Position numbers and translations under genes: made by a program
NCBI RefSeq assembly: GCF_042683565.1
Contig: NZ_JBHUJW010000023.1
Coordinates: 62,001-126,000, forward strand
Source of the DNA: Brevibacillus sp042683565
GTDB taxonomy: Bacteria > Bacillota > Bacilli > Brevibacillales > Brevibacillaceae
Length of the DNA stretch: 64,000 nt
Direction: 5' to 3'
The notes under the pieces: generated by a model
Seen by the model: only the letters and a program-made list of their open reading frames with translations
Databases searched by the model: none
Told to the model about the DNA's origin: nothing
In this document: positions 43,213 through 51,368 of the stretch, piece by piece
Numbering within the stretch: position 1 is the stretch's first letter
Layout of the letters: the number at the start of each line of letters is the position of its first letter

Positions 43213-43240
43213 TATGCTATGTGGGCGGTAGCCTATATGT
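43213..43240 (-). promoter_or_regulatory. mother-cell (sigma-K/E-type) promoter of sigK
   Basis: On the minus strand AC (43239-43240), 17 bases, then CATAGCATA (43213-43221) matches the sigma-K consensus AC-N16/17-CATAnnnTA. It lies 35 bases before the sigK start, consistent with the known autoregulation of sigK by sigma-K; sigma-E may also read it. Confidence 0.55.
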
Positions 43241-43250
43241 GCATGTACGG

Positions 43251-43286
43251 AAAAAAGGACGGCGCCCCCCTGCCTTTGGCGCCGTC
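43251..43286 (-). terminator. terminator at the end of the second fluC gene
   Basis: A perfect 9-bp stem (GACGGCGCC / GGCGCCGTC) is followed by CTTTTTTCC on the minus strand. The stem starts at the stop codon of the gene. Confidence 0.8.
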
Positions 43287-43644
43287 ACTCCCCGACGATC
43301 ATCCCTGCCCAGGCAAACAGACACGCTACCAGCACCGAGGCTGTGACATATGCCGCTGCCTTGCCCACTTCCTGCCGTTGCAGCATTTGAATGGTCTCGA
43401 AGGAGAACGTGGAGAACGTCGTGTAACCCCCGAGAAAGCCCGTTCCCAGCAAGAGCCATGCCCAATCCGGCAGCATGTGTTGCCGCTGCCAGGCTGCCAG
43501 CAAGCCGAGCAAAAAGGACCCGGTCACATTAATCGTCCATGTCCCGTACGGAAAGTTGTCCGGCGCAACTTTCGCCATCCACTTCCCCAGCCAAAACCGC
43601 ACCAGCGCCCCGAACACGCCTCCGATCCCTGCCAGCCATACCAT
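43285..43644 (-). CDS. crcB: fluoride efflux channel FluC/CrcB, second copy
   Basis: A 119-residue fluoride channel subunit with four membrane helices. Typical segments are GGVFGALVRFWLG, GTWTINVTGSFLLGLLA and GTGFLGGYTTFSTFSFET, where the conserved Phe residues and the TFSTFS stretch line the pores. ATG at 43644 has AGGAGAGG upstream. The paired gene just upstream probably makes the partner of a heterodimer. Confidence 0.93.
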   Translation of the reverse strand: MVWLAGIGGVFGALVRFWLGKWMAKVAPDNFPYGTWTINVTGSFLLGLLAAWQRQHMLPDWAWLLLGTGFLGGYTTFSTFSFETIQMLQRQEVGKAAAYVTASVLVACLFAWAGMIVGE

Positions 43645-43660
43645 CTGTGAACCTCTCCTT

Positions 43661-44047
43661 TCATTTGCTCCGGCTGTGTTGTTTCTCCACTGCCAATCGG
43701 GCGCCGATGGCCGCAAGCCCGATTCCTCCCAGCACGCTCGCCGCGACATACCCGGCTGCCAGGCCGAAGCGCGCTTGCTCGATCAGTCCCAGCGTTTCCA
43801 CAGAAAACGCGGAAAAGGTCGTAAACGCGCCCGTGAATCCGGTCCCGATCCCCAGCCTGATGTACGGAGGAACCTTGAACCTCGCCGCGGTCACGGCAAA
43901 AAACCAGGCCAGGAACAAAGACCCCAGCAAATTGATCACCAGCGTCCCCAGAGGAAAACCGTCTGCTGCCGGTATGACAAGCCCGATTGCGCAGCGTAAA
44001 GACGCGCCAAAGAAGCCGCCGATTGCTACTGCCGCACTATCTTTCAT
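43661..44047 (-). CDS. crcB: fluoride efflux channel FluC/CrcB, first copy
   Basis: A 128-residue FluC subunit with four membrane helices; GGFFGASLRCAIGL, GTLVINLLGSLFLAWFFA and GTGFTGAFTTFSAFSVET match the family. It is the first gene of a pair, 16 bases upstream of the second copy, and its leader holds a fluoride riboswitch, which supports fluoride as the ligand. Confidence 0.94.
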   Translation of the reverse strand: MKDSAAVAIGGFFGASLRCAIGLVIPAADGFPLGTLVINLLGSLFLAWFFAVTAARFKVPPYIRLGIGTGFTGAFTTFSAFSVETLGLIEQARFGLAAGYVAASVLGGIGLAAIGARLAVEKQHSRSK

Positions 44048-44084
44048 CCCAAGCTCCTCCCTCGCAAGTCCCGAAAAGCAAACA

Positions 44085-44163
44085 AACTCCTACCAGCAGC
44101 GCTGCGGCACTGGTAGGAGTCATTCGTCACGCCCGGACGGTTCATGGCGAACGCCATCTCCTG
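44085..44163 (-). promoter_or_regulatory. fluoride riboswitch (crcB motif) with terminator
   Basis: The minus strand reads GGAGATGGCGTTCGCC (44147-44162), then AACCG, then GACTCCTAC, the core of the crcB aptamer. The last part forms the left arm of a terminator, CTCCTACCAG (44110-44119) pairing with CTGGTAGGAG (44087-44096), followed by TTTGTTTGCTTTT. Fluoride binding should prevent the terminator and switch on the two fluC genes. Confidence 0.9.
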
Positions 44164-44180
44164 TTCGCATTCATAGGTTG

Positions 44181-44209
44181 ATTGTAAAAAAGTTGCACGC
44201 TCGGGTCAA
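44181..44209 (-). promoter_or_regulatory. sigma-A promoter of the fluoride riboswitch and fluC genes
   Basis: On the minus strand TTGACC (44204-44209) and TACAAT (44181-44186) are 17 bases apart, with transcription expected to start near 44174, just before the aptamer. Confidence 0.75.
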
Positions 44210-44341
44210 TGGGGGCCTGCCGTCGCGTTGTTTTTTTCCGCCAAAGAAATACACATCCGAACCTGCTGGTACCAGTGACAGCCTCGATGAGCCGGGGTTC
44301 AGAGCAATACGCAATGGGCAGAAACAGTGCCTGCTGGCAGT

Positions 44342-44908
44342 CTATACGCTGACGGCTGCTTGCTTGACCATGTGGCTGAACCAATGCCCGCTCACCTTGA
44401 TCTTTCCGTCCTCGCGATAGCCGATGGACTCGTACAGTTTGCGTGCCCGCCCGTTTTCCTCGTCGACCAGCAAAGCTGCTTTCCCAAAGCCGCGTCGTCT
44501 GCATTCCTGTTCAAAGGCTTCCAGCAAAGCCTTGCCGATTCCTTTTCCCCGATATTCCCGGCTGACGACGAGAGTGTCCAAATAAAATTCGTCGTCCCTC
44601 GCCTCTTTTACAATATGCGGCGCTTTGCCCGTCTTCCTCTCGACATGCTCGACAAAAGGGCGGTCCAAAACCGCAGTCTGGCTGCCATGGTAAAACAGAG
44701 CGAGCCCCACCCGCTTGTCCCCGTCCACTGCGACGACTGCATTTTCGTAGCTGAGCCTGTTCCCGGCCTGGGCAAAAAATCGGCGCACTTCCGCGATGGC
44801 GCAAGCAGGCTCTGATGTACCAGTCAATGTATATGCAATGCCGCCAATCGCTTCGTAGATCAGCGGCGCTGCGAAGTCCGCATCCGCAGGTGTTGCCTCG
44901 CGTATCAT
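44342..44908 (-). CDS. GNAT family N-acetyltransferase
   Basis: A 188-residue acetyltransferase. The acetyl-CoA binding motif is VVSREYRGKGIGKALLEAFE (about residues 115-135), followed by LLVDEENGRARKLYESIGY. The start MIREATPADADFAAPLIYEA at 44908 has AGGAGGG; the frame is open upstream with no support. The acceptor is unknown. Confidence 0.88.
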   Translation of the reverse strand: MIREATPADADFAAPLIYEAIGGIAYTLTGTSEPACAIAEVRRFFAQAGNRLSYENAVVAVDGDKRVGLALFYHGSQTAVLDRPFVEHVERKTGKAPHIVKEARDDEFYLDTLVVSREYRGKGIGKALLEAFEQECRRRGFGKAALLVDEENGRARKLYESIGYREDGKIKVSGHWFSHMVKQAAVSV

Positions 44909-45063
44909 GCTGCTTCCCTCCTTCTGTCGGCGCTGCTTCTCCCGGCGTGCTTCACTCCATTGTGCCATACTCCGCTGAAAGGGTCGAGGCACATCCACAC
45001 CCCTTCCCGACAGCGCAATGAATGAAACCTCTCCCCTGTGAACAGTCTCTTTTTGAGACCGGT

Positions 45064-46128
45064 TTAGCCGATCATTTTTTCGATGGTCAAATGTCGCACT
45101 TGGCGAAGGTCCACGAATTCGCCGCTTTTCCGCACCAGCGGCCGCATCGGTTCATCCTGATGGATCAAAATGACCTCGACCTCATCCCCGTTGTTCAGGC
45201 GGGCGCGCGCTCCGACGTACAGCTGGGCAATATAGTGGACGAACTTCGAGACGATCTCGATGTTGAGCTTGCCATCGCACGCCTCCTTCCACAGCACCTG
45301 TGCGGCTTCAAACGGTGAAGTTCTGTCCTTGTAGACACGGTCCGAGCAGACTGCATCGAACATGTCGGCGATTGCCAGCACCTGGCATTCCAAAGGAATT
45401 TCATTTCCTTTGCGGCCCTGGGGATATCCGCTGCCATCCAGCCGTTCATGATGGAGGAGTGCGCATTGCGCCAGCAGCTCGGTACCGCCATCCATCTCCC
45501 TGATCATTTCATAACCGTAGATCGTGTGCTTCTTTACTTCCTCAAATTCGGCGTCAGTCAGCTTGTCCGGTTTCAGCAAAATATCTTTGGGCACCTTCAT
45601 TTTGCCCAAATCATGCAAAAAACCGGCCATGCCCATAAAGGCAATCTGTTTTGCGTCCCACTTGATGATCCGGGCGATCAGCGAGCAGAGAATGCCTACG
45701 TTCAACGAGTGACGATAGGTATAACTGTCGGTGCCTTCCAAAACGTACAAGGAACGGAACAAGCCGAGCCGATTCACGGTCTGTTCAGCAATCTTGTCAA
45801 AAACTTCCGAAAATTTATCCAGACATGAAGCTTCATGCTTCCCGACCTGCTCGAACAGCAATCGGGTCTCGTCCAGCGCTTGTACATAGGCCGCGATCGT
45901 TTCTACATCTGCCTCCAGCTCCATGAGCTGCGCTTTGATCTGCTCGCCGGACCCTTCCGAGCGAATCTCCCGCACTTCTACAAAATGGACATGCTGCTTG
46001 TGAAGCAGTTCTACGTGAGCAGCCGTAATCAGCGTTTCTTCGGGAAGAAGCAAAACTCCGTTATCCGAAAAAAGATCGCTGGCAAGTACTCTTCCCACAA
46101 GCGAATAATCAACAGTTGCCAAAGACAT
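45064..46128 (-). CDS. HD-GYP domain cyclic di-GMP phosphodiesterase
   Basis: An N-terminal 110-residue region of unknown fold precedes an HD-GYP domain. The HD motif is HDLGKMKVP and the GYP motif is HHERLDGSGYPQGRKGNEI, intact. The domain splits c-di-GMP; metal ligands can be seen in TYRHSLNVG and HTIYGYEMI. There is no membrane segment. ATG at 46128 (MSLATVDYS) has AAGGGTGG upstream; a GTG three codons earlier overlaps the ribosome binding site. Confidence 0.9.
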   Translation of the reverse strand: MSLATVDYSLVGRVLASDLFSDNGVLLLPEETLITAAHVELLHKQHVHFVEVREIRSEGSGEQIKAQLMELEADVETIAAYVQALDETRLLFEQVGKHEASCLDKFSEVFDKIAEQTVNRLGLFRSLYVLEGTDSYTYRHSLNVGILCSLIARIIKWDAKQIAFMGMAGFLHDLGKMKVPKDILLKPDKLTDAEFEEVKKHTIYGYEMIREMDGGTELLAQCALLHHERLDGSGYPQGRKGNEIPLECQVLAIADMFDAVCSDRVYKDRTSPFEAAQVLWKEACDGKLNIEIVSKFVHYIAQLYVGARARLNNGDEVEVILIHQDEPMRPLVRKSGEFVDLRQVRHLTIEKMIG

Positions 46129-46297
46129 AAGATCCACCCTTCAAGCCTTTTTCCTAAATTATAGAAAGTAAGGATGGTCGTTACAATCTATTTTTTTCAA
46201 ACTGCTTGAACTCTCTTCCCATTCGGGACGTTCAGCGCGCGAGTTACATATGATGAAAGGCGTACGATTGGTGATTTCTAGGAGGGACATCCGTCTC

Positions 46298-46789
46298 ATG
46301 ACGATTTTGTACATCACTCCGAAAGCGTGGAAGCAAATCGAAAAAGCCGTGAGAAAGAATCCTACAATCGAGACAGGAGGGGTGATGATGGGCTATCCAT
46401 TGGGCGACGATCGCTGGGTCGTCACTTATGCGAGCGAGCCGGGGCCCAATGCTATCCAAAATCCCAACTCGGTCTTTTTTGACGACGCCCACCTGCGCAA
46501 GCTTGTACGCAAGCTAAGCAAGAGCCGCAAGTGGCAATACCTTGGAGACTGGCATAGCCATACGATCAAGCGACTCTCGCCGAGCAAGGGAGACAAGCGT
46601 ACGTTCTGGGAAAAAGCGTCGCAGTCCATGTACACTTCTCCTTCCCCACTGATGCTGATCGTCGGCCTGGGCAGGCAAAACCAGGTGCAGGCACGCGCTT
46701 TCATTCTGGGGAATTCCCTGCGCGAGGTCGCAAGGATTGAGCTGTTTGACCGGCAAGTTCATCAACCGCGCGGCGAAACATCTCGATAG
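46298..46789 (+). CDS. stand-alone JAMM/MPN (Mov34) metalloprotease-like protein
   Basis: A 163-residue JAMM protein. All residues of the motif are present: Glu25 in IETGGVMMG, His86 and His88 in GDWHSH, then Ser96 and Asp99 in SPSKGD, spaced as in active JAMM deubiquitinase-like proteases. The substrate is unknown; free-standing bacterial JAMM proteins process small sulfur carriers or have other roles, but no ubiquitin-like or ThiS-like gene is next to it. ATG at 46298 has AGGAGGG 11 bases upstream. Its 3' end overlaps the end of the convergent PBP gene by 89 bases. Confidence 0.83.
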   Translation: MTILYITPKAWKQIEKAVRKNPTIETGGVMMGYPLGDDRWVVTYASEPGPNAIQNPNSVFFDDAHLRKLVRKLSKSRKWQYLGDWHSHTIKRLSPSKGDKRTFWEKASQSMYTSPSPLMLIVGLGRQNQVQARAFILGNSLREVARIELFDRQVHQPRGETSR

Positions 46790-48530
46790 CTTGATTTCTC
46801 CCCCCGCTTGGCTGATTTTCTGAGACGATACAGAGCGCAAATTGCGGCTGTTCATACGGCGCGTAGCCGATGAACCAAAGATGGTTCTGCGCCGGGTTTT
46901 CCCCCCCGGTCTGCGCAGTCCCGCTCTTTCCCGCCACTTCCCACGAAGCGCCAGCCAACGCTTGCCCGGTGCCATCCGTCACGACTTTTCGCATCATCTT
47001 GCGCAGCTTGCTGGCCGTCACGAAGTCAATCCCTTCGGCAGGCAGCGTCTGCAGGGGAAAGCGGTGAAAAGCCTGGCCGTTGCGGTACGCAATCTCCTCG
47101 ACCAGACGAACCTGCATCGGCTGGCCGCCGCGCAAAATCGCCACAACCATGTTGGCCGCTTGCAAGGGTGTCACCCGGACATCCCGCTGACCGATCGCCG
47201 TTTGTATGAGGACTCCTTCGTCGCGGCGGGATACTCCAGGGGCGAAGATCGCGCCTCGCTGCTCGCCATCTATCTGCCGAAATCCGTCGAGCTTGAACAA
47301 ATGCGCAGTCACATGCCCGACCTGCTCGGACAAGCCCAGCCGTCTCGCGTATTCCTCCAGTTTTTCGCCCCCGACCCGATTGGCAATCTGGGCAAAGGCA
47401 ATATTGCATGACTGGGAGTAGGCTTCCTCGATCGTCACGCTGCCGTGCCCGTCCTTTTTCCAGCAGGAAAAATGGTACTTGCCGTACTCGCCCGTACACG
47501 TAAAACGTTCTGTCGGAGAAACGATGCCTTCCGCCAGCGCAGCAGCCGCTACGACGGTTTTGAAAATCGAGCCGGGCGGCAGCTGCTTGACTGCCCGGTT
47601 TTTCCAGTTTTCCGTGGCAAGGTTCACCTTGGTCTGATCGTAGGTGGGACGGCTGACAATCGCACGGACATCGGCTGTTTGCGCGTCGAGGACGACGATG
47701 CTTCCTTGCTGCAAACCGGCCTCATCGGCGATTTTCTCCATTCGCCGCTGAATATCTACGTCGAGGGTAGTCGTCAGCGAGAGCGGATAATATTCGTTGT
47801 CCTGCTTGGAGTAGCGGATATCCAGCCCGCGCATCGGGTTGCCTTGCCCGTCCACGTAGTAGGACAGGACAGACGGCTCCACGCCTTGCAGGAACCGGTC
47901 GAAGCTGCGCTCCAGCCCGGACGCCCCGATCGTGCTGTCCGCATTCATTTTTCCGCTGGCCCATTCATCCGGGTAGAGCGACTGCACCAGAGCCGGATTT
48001 TGATTGATGAAGCCGATGACATGTTTGGCGACCTCATCCGGCCGATACCGCTCCGTGACGGCCAGCGCGACAACGCCGGGGATCGCCAGCGCGTTTACTT
48101 CATCCGCCTGTCGCTGCGAGAGCACGACGAGCTTCCCTTCCTCATTTCTTAGCAGCAGCGGAGCCTTCGCATTCTCCATCACTTCCGCCAATCGCTGAAC
48201 AGGCTGGCCGACGATAGCGGACAGGCGTGAAAGTCCGTTCGTTCCCTCCAGGCTGCCGCGAGCCAAGGGAAAGAGGATCAGGGCGCGATGCTCCTCGCCC
48301 GTGAACGCGTAGCCGTTGCGGTCTCGTATATCTCCGCGCCCGCTATGCAGCACGATGCTTTGCTGACGCTGTTTGACCGCGCTCTTCACCAGATCGATGT
48401 TGCGTTTTGTGAACCGGTGCGTCGCAGCGATCTGAATCCACCAGAGCCGCGCGATCAATCCGATCCAGATGAAGGTCATCCCCATTAATACGAGAAACTG
48501 CCTTCGTTTCATCCGCTTCTCCAGCTGCAT
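46701..48530 (-). CDS. pbpI: penicillin-binding protein, transpeptidase (PbpI/YrrR-type)
   Basis: A class B PBP that cross-links peptidoglycan. One membrane helix at the N-terminus (LVLMGMTFIWIGLIARLWW) precedes the dimerisation region (DRNGYAF, and TIGASGLERSFDRFLQG) and the transpeptidase domain, with SIFK (Ser nucleophile), SCN in SQSCNIAF, and KSG in AGKSGTAQTGG. Position after udk matches yrrR (pbpI) of B. subtilis, which has a sporulation role. ATG at 48530 has GGGAGGG upstream. The last 30 codons overlap the convergent JAMM gene. Confidence 0.9.
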   Translation of the reverse strand: MQLEKRMKRRQFLVLMGMTFIWIGLIARLWWIQIAATHRFTKRNIDLVKSAVKQRQQSIVLHSGRGDIRDRNGYAFTGEEHRALILFPLARGSLEGTNGLSRLSAIVGQPVQRLAEVMENAKAPLLLRNEEGKLVVLSQRQADEVNALAIPGVVALAVTERYRPDEVAKHVIGFINQNPALVQSLYPDEWASGKMNADSTIGASGLERSFDRFLQGVEPSVLSYYVDGQGNPMRGLDIRYSKQDNEYYPLSLTTTLDVDIQRRMEKIADEAGLQQGSIVVLDAQTADVRAIVSRPTYDQTKVNLATENWKNRAVKQLPPGSIFKTVVAAAALAEGIVSPTERFTCTGEYGKYHFSCWKKDGHGSVTIEEAYSQSCNIAFAQIANRVGGEKLEEYARRLGLSEQVGHVTAHLFKLDGFRQIDGEQRGAIFAPGVSRRDEGVLIQTAIGQRDVRVTPLQAANMVVAILRGGQPMQVRLVEEIAYRNGQAFHRFPLQTLPAEGIDFVTASKLRKMMRKVVTDGTGQALAGASWEVAGKSGTAQTGGENPAQNHLWFIGYAPYEQPQFALCIVSENQPSGGRNQAIEMFRRAVDELAGQTAQSLRPRAGNSPE

Positions 48531-48670
48531 CGTCTTCCCTCCCTTGGCTTTTTTAGCCAGTATTGCCCTTTTGCCGGGGAGGGAAACGAGTCGCACAAGA
48601 AAACTTGGCGATACCAGCTTTTTTGGCCAAACCGCCGTTGCACTTGTACATGCACGCTTCTGGTAATACG

Positions 48671-48718
48671 AAAAGGGGCGTCTCCCAGTCAAAAAATCGA
48701 CTTGGAGACAACCCCTTG
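48671..48718 (-). terminator. long hairpin, copy 2 of a repeated element; terminator of udk
   Basis: On the minus strand AAGGGGTTGTCTCCAAGTC pairs with GACTGGGAGACGCCCCTT (imperfect), followed by TTTT. It lies 13 bases after the udk stop. See the copy at 18736-18785. Confidence 0.75.
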
Positions 48719-48730
48719 GAAATGGACGCA

Positions 48731-49372
48731 TTACGTATTGGCAAGCTGCTGTTTTTTCAGCAAAATGTTGCTGATCTTCGTCGACAGCAGATCGAGAGCG
48801 ACCAGGTTGTAGCCGCCTTCCGGAATGATTACGTCGGCGTATCGCTTCGTCGGCTCGATAAACTGCAGGTGCATCGGCCGCACAACATTCAGGTATTGAT
48901 TGACCACAGACTCCAGCGAGCGGCCGCGCTCCTCAATATCGCGCGCGATCCGCCGCACAATGCGCACATCAGCGTCCGTGTCCACGAACACCTTGATGTC
49001 CATCAGGTCGCGAATCCGCTCGTCCTCCAAAATGAGCATGCCTTCCAAAATGATGACATCTTTGGGTTCAATCCGGACCGTTTCTTTTTTTCGCGTGTGC
49101 ACTTTGAAATCGTATATCGGCTTTTCAATGGCTTTACCTTCCAGCAAATCTTTCAGGTGTGACAGCATCAGGTCGTTGTCGAAGGCCAGCGGATGATCGT
49201 AGTTGGTCTTGTACCGCTCCTCCATGCTCAAATGATCCTGGCTTTTGTAGTACGAATCTTGCTCAATCATGGCCACACTGTCGTTTTGAAACTGGCGGAA
49301 CAGTTCCCTGGCGACGGTCGTCTTGCCAGATCCACTGCCTCCAGCTACCCCAATCAAAACGGGGTTGCGCAT
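48731..49372 (-). CDS. udk: uridine kinase
   Basis: Udk phosphorylates uridine and cytidine with ATP or GTP. The P-loop is GVAGGSGSGKTTVAREL (residues 7-23), followed by EQDSYYKSQDHLS, YDHPLAFDNDLM and VIILEGMLILEDERI. At 213 residues it is normal length. It lies between trmR and pbpI; in B. subtilis greA follows udk but here it is absent. Confidence 0.96.
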   Translation of the reverse strand: MRNPVLIGVAGGSGSGKTTVARELFRQFQNDSVAMIEQDSYYKSQDHLSMEERYKTNYDHPLAFDNDLMLSHLKDLLEGKAIEKPIYDFKVHTRKKETVRIEPKDVIILEGMLILEDERIRDLMDIKVFVDTDADVRIVRRIARDIEERGRSLESVVNQYLNVVRPMHLQFIEPTKRYADVIIPEGGYNLVALDLLSTKISNILLKKQQLANT

Positions 49373-49453
49373 GCTTCATAACCCCTTTCCTGTTTCACAT
49401 CGCAGCAGCGTGCCGCAGCTTGTTTTCATGCATCATGTCTTGGCCGTATCCCG

Positions 49454-50089
49454 CTACTTCTTTTTCAGACTGACAGCCAGTCCGTCGCCTACCGGGAGAA
49501 ACGTCGTTTCCAGATCAGGATGCCCGGCCAGATGCGCATTGAAGGCGAGCAGCTTGTCGATCATGGGACGTTGGCGCTTGGAAGCCTCGTCCGGTGTCGC
49601 TACCAGCCCGCGGAACAGCACATTGTCGCTGATGACGAGTCCCCCGACGCGCAGATGCGGCAAATACAAATCGAGGAAAGTCCGATACTGGCCCTTTGCC
49701 GCATCGATGAACAGGCAATCAAACTGATAGGATTGAGGCAGCCCAAGCGTGGCGTCCCGCGACAAAATCTCAATCCGCTCCGCACAGCCTGCTTCGGCTA
49801 CGTTGGCCCGCGCGCGGGCGAGCCGTTCCTCGTCGATGTCCATGGTGACGATGCGCGCCTTGGGTGCCGCCTCTGCCAGCCAGATCGTCGAATAGCCGAT
49901 GGCCGTGCCTACTTCCAGGATCGACTTCGGCTGATGCAGCAACAGCAGCGTCCTCATAACTTGCGCAGACGGCAGCTGAACAATGGGGATGTTCTCCGCT
50001 TTCGCCTCCTGCTCCAGACGCGTGAGCAGCGGGGAGCGCTCGGGAATCAGGTTCGATATATATTCATCTATCGCCGGATTGGTTATCAT
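49454..50089 (-). CDS. trmR: tRNA 5-hydroxyuridine methyltransferase (O-methyltransferase YrrM)
   Basis: A class I methyltransferase of the caffeoyl-CoA O-methyltransferase-like family; B. subtilis YrrM (TrmR) methylates 5-hydroxyuridine at tRNA position 34. The SAM motif is ILEVGTAIGYSTIWLAE (residues 57-73); the metal/substrate Asp residues are in DCLFIDAAKGQY and SDNVLFRGLV. The position between mltG and udk matches yrrM. Confidence 0.9.
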   Translation of the reverse strand: MITNPAIDEYISNLIPERSPLLTRLEQEAKAENIPIVQLPSAQVMRTLLLLHQPKSILEVGTAIGYSTIWLAEAAPKARIVTMDIDEERLARARANVAEAGCAERIEILSRDATLGLPQSYQFDCLFIDAAKGQYRTFLDLYLPHLRVGGLVISDNVLFRGLVATPDEASKRQRPMIDKLLAFNAHLAGHPDLETTFLPVGDGLAVSLKKK

Positions 50090-50162
50090 CTTTTCACTCC
50101 TCTATCTTGCAACCGGATTATTATAGCATAACTCTTTTGCTCATTAAAACAGAGGAAACCGT

Positions 50163-51263
50163 TTAGTTTCCCCTGCTTTTCGCATTATTCGCGTTGTGCT
50201 CCTCCAAAGTGCGAGAGAAGTAATGCTCCGATGTGCCGTCCTTTTTCGTCACGTAAAAGAAGTAATCGTGCTTGGCAGGCATGACCACAGCCTCGAGGGA
50301 AGCCCGCCCCGGGTTGGCGATAGGCCCCGGTGGCAGCCCCGGATTTTTATACGTGTTGTACGGGCTGTCCACCTTCAGATCCTCAAAGGTCAACCGGTCC
50401 CGCTGCTTGCCGAGGACAAACTGGACTGTGGCGTCCGCCTGCAGCGGCCATTTGTCGCGCATCCGGTTGTAAAATACGCCCGCCACGATTGGCCGTTCCT
50501 TGTCGACTGTCACTTCCCGCTCCACGATCGAAGCGAGATTGACTGCCTCATCGATGGTCAACTTGCGCGCCTTGATTTGTTCTGTCCACTCCGGCTTCCA
50601 CTCTTTCTGGAATTGGGCCAGCATTTTGGCCACGATATCATGGGCGGTGGCGTCTTTTAACACTTCGTACGTCTCGGGAAACAAATATCCTTCCAGACGA
50701 TGCTTGCGTTCTTTGCTTTCAGGAATCTGGGCGACGAATGGAAACTCGGAAAAATCCCCCTCGTCCGCTTCCTTGAGGAAGGCGGCCTTGTCCACGATGC
50801 CTTCCTTGTCCAAATGGTCGGCGATCTGCTCGATGTTCCACCCCTCGGGAATGGTAAAGCGCTTCGCGGAGACGATCGCCTTGCCTTCCGTCATGTCCTG
50901 AAGCATGGCATCAATCGTCTGTCCGGCCGTAAACTGGTACTCCCCTGCTTTCAGCCCCGGGGCCACGCCTTTATACTTCACATAGTAGCTGAACATATTT
51001 GCATTTCGGATCAAACCCGCCTCTTCCAGCAAGCGTCCGATTTCCTTGATGGATGCGCCTGTGGGGATCGTTACGTTCCGGGCGGTTTGTTCGCCTTCGA
51101 CCGGCTGCAGCTGCTGATAGACGTACAGGACTCCTCCCCCGACGACCACGACCATCAGCAGAAAGAGCGCAGCGATCAGACGGAAAACTCCTCCGCCTCG
51201 CCTGCGGCGCATCACACCGGATCGATCTGCCTGACGATCAGGCCTCACTGACATGGGTTTCAA
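50163..51263 (-). CDS. mltG: endolytic murein transglycosylase MltG
   Basis: MltG cuts nascent glycan strands at the membrane. A basic N-terminus, one membrane helix (FRLIAALFLLMVVVVGGGVLYVY), a LysM-like region and the YceG domain are seen in order. The catalytic Glu is in NLASIVEREVTVDKERPIVAGVFYNRM; other conserved segments are DATVQFVLGK, DSPYNTYKNPGLPPGPI. TTG at 51263 has GGAGG 9 bases before it; ATG at 51254 is an alternative. Confidence 0.93.
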   Translation of the reverse strand: MKPMSVRPDRQADRSGVMRRRRGGGVFRLIAALFLLMVVVVGGGVLYVYQQLQPVEGEQTARNVTIPTGASIKEIGRLLEEAGLIRNANMFSYYVKYKGVAPGLKAGEYQFTAGQTIDAMLQDMTEGKAIVSAKRFTIPEGWNIEQIADHLDKEGIVDKAAFLKEADEGDFSEFPFVAQIPESKERKHRLEGYLFPETYEVLKDATAHDIVAKMLAQFQKEWKPEWTEQIKARKLTIDEAVNLASIVEREVTVDKERPIVAGVFYNRMRDKWPLQADATVQFVLGKQRDRLTFEDLKVDSPYNTYKNPGLPPGPIANPGRASLEAVVMPAKHDYFFYVTKKDGTSEHYFSRTLEEHNANNAKSRGN

Positions 51264-51368
51264 GTGCGAAATCCTCCCTTTAGGGTCTCTACTCTCAATC
51301 CTATTTATTATACAGGAGGGATGTCGGGCTTGTCACTGTGCAGCCTATTTTCACAAACCTGGACAGCT

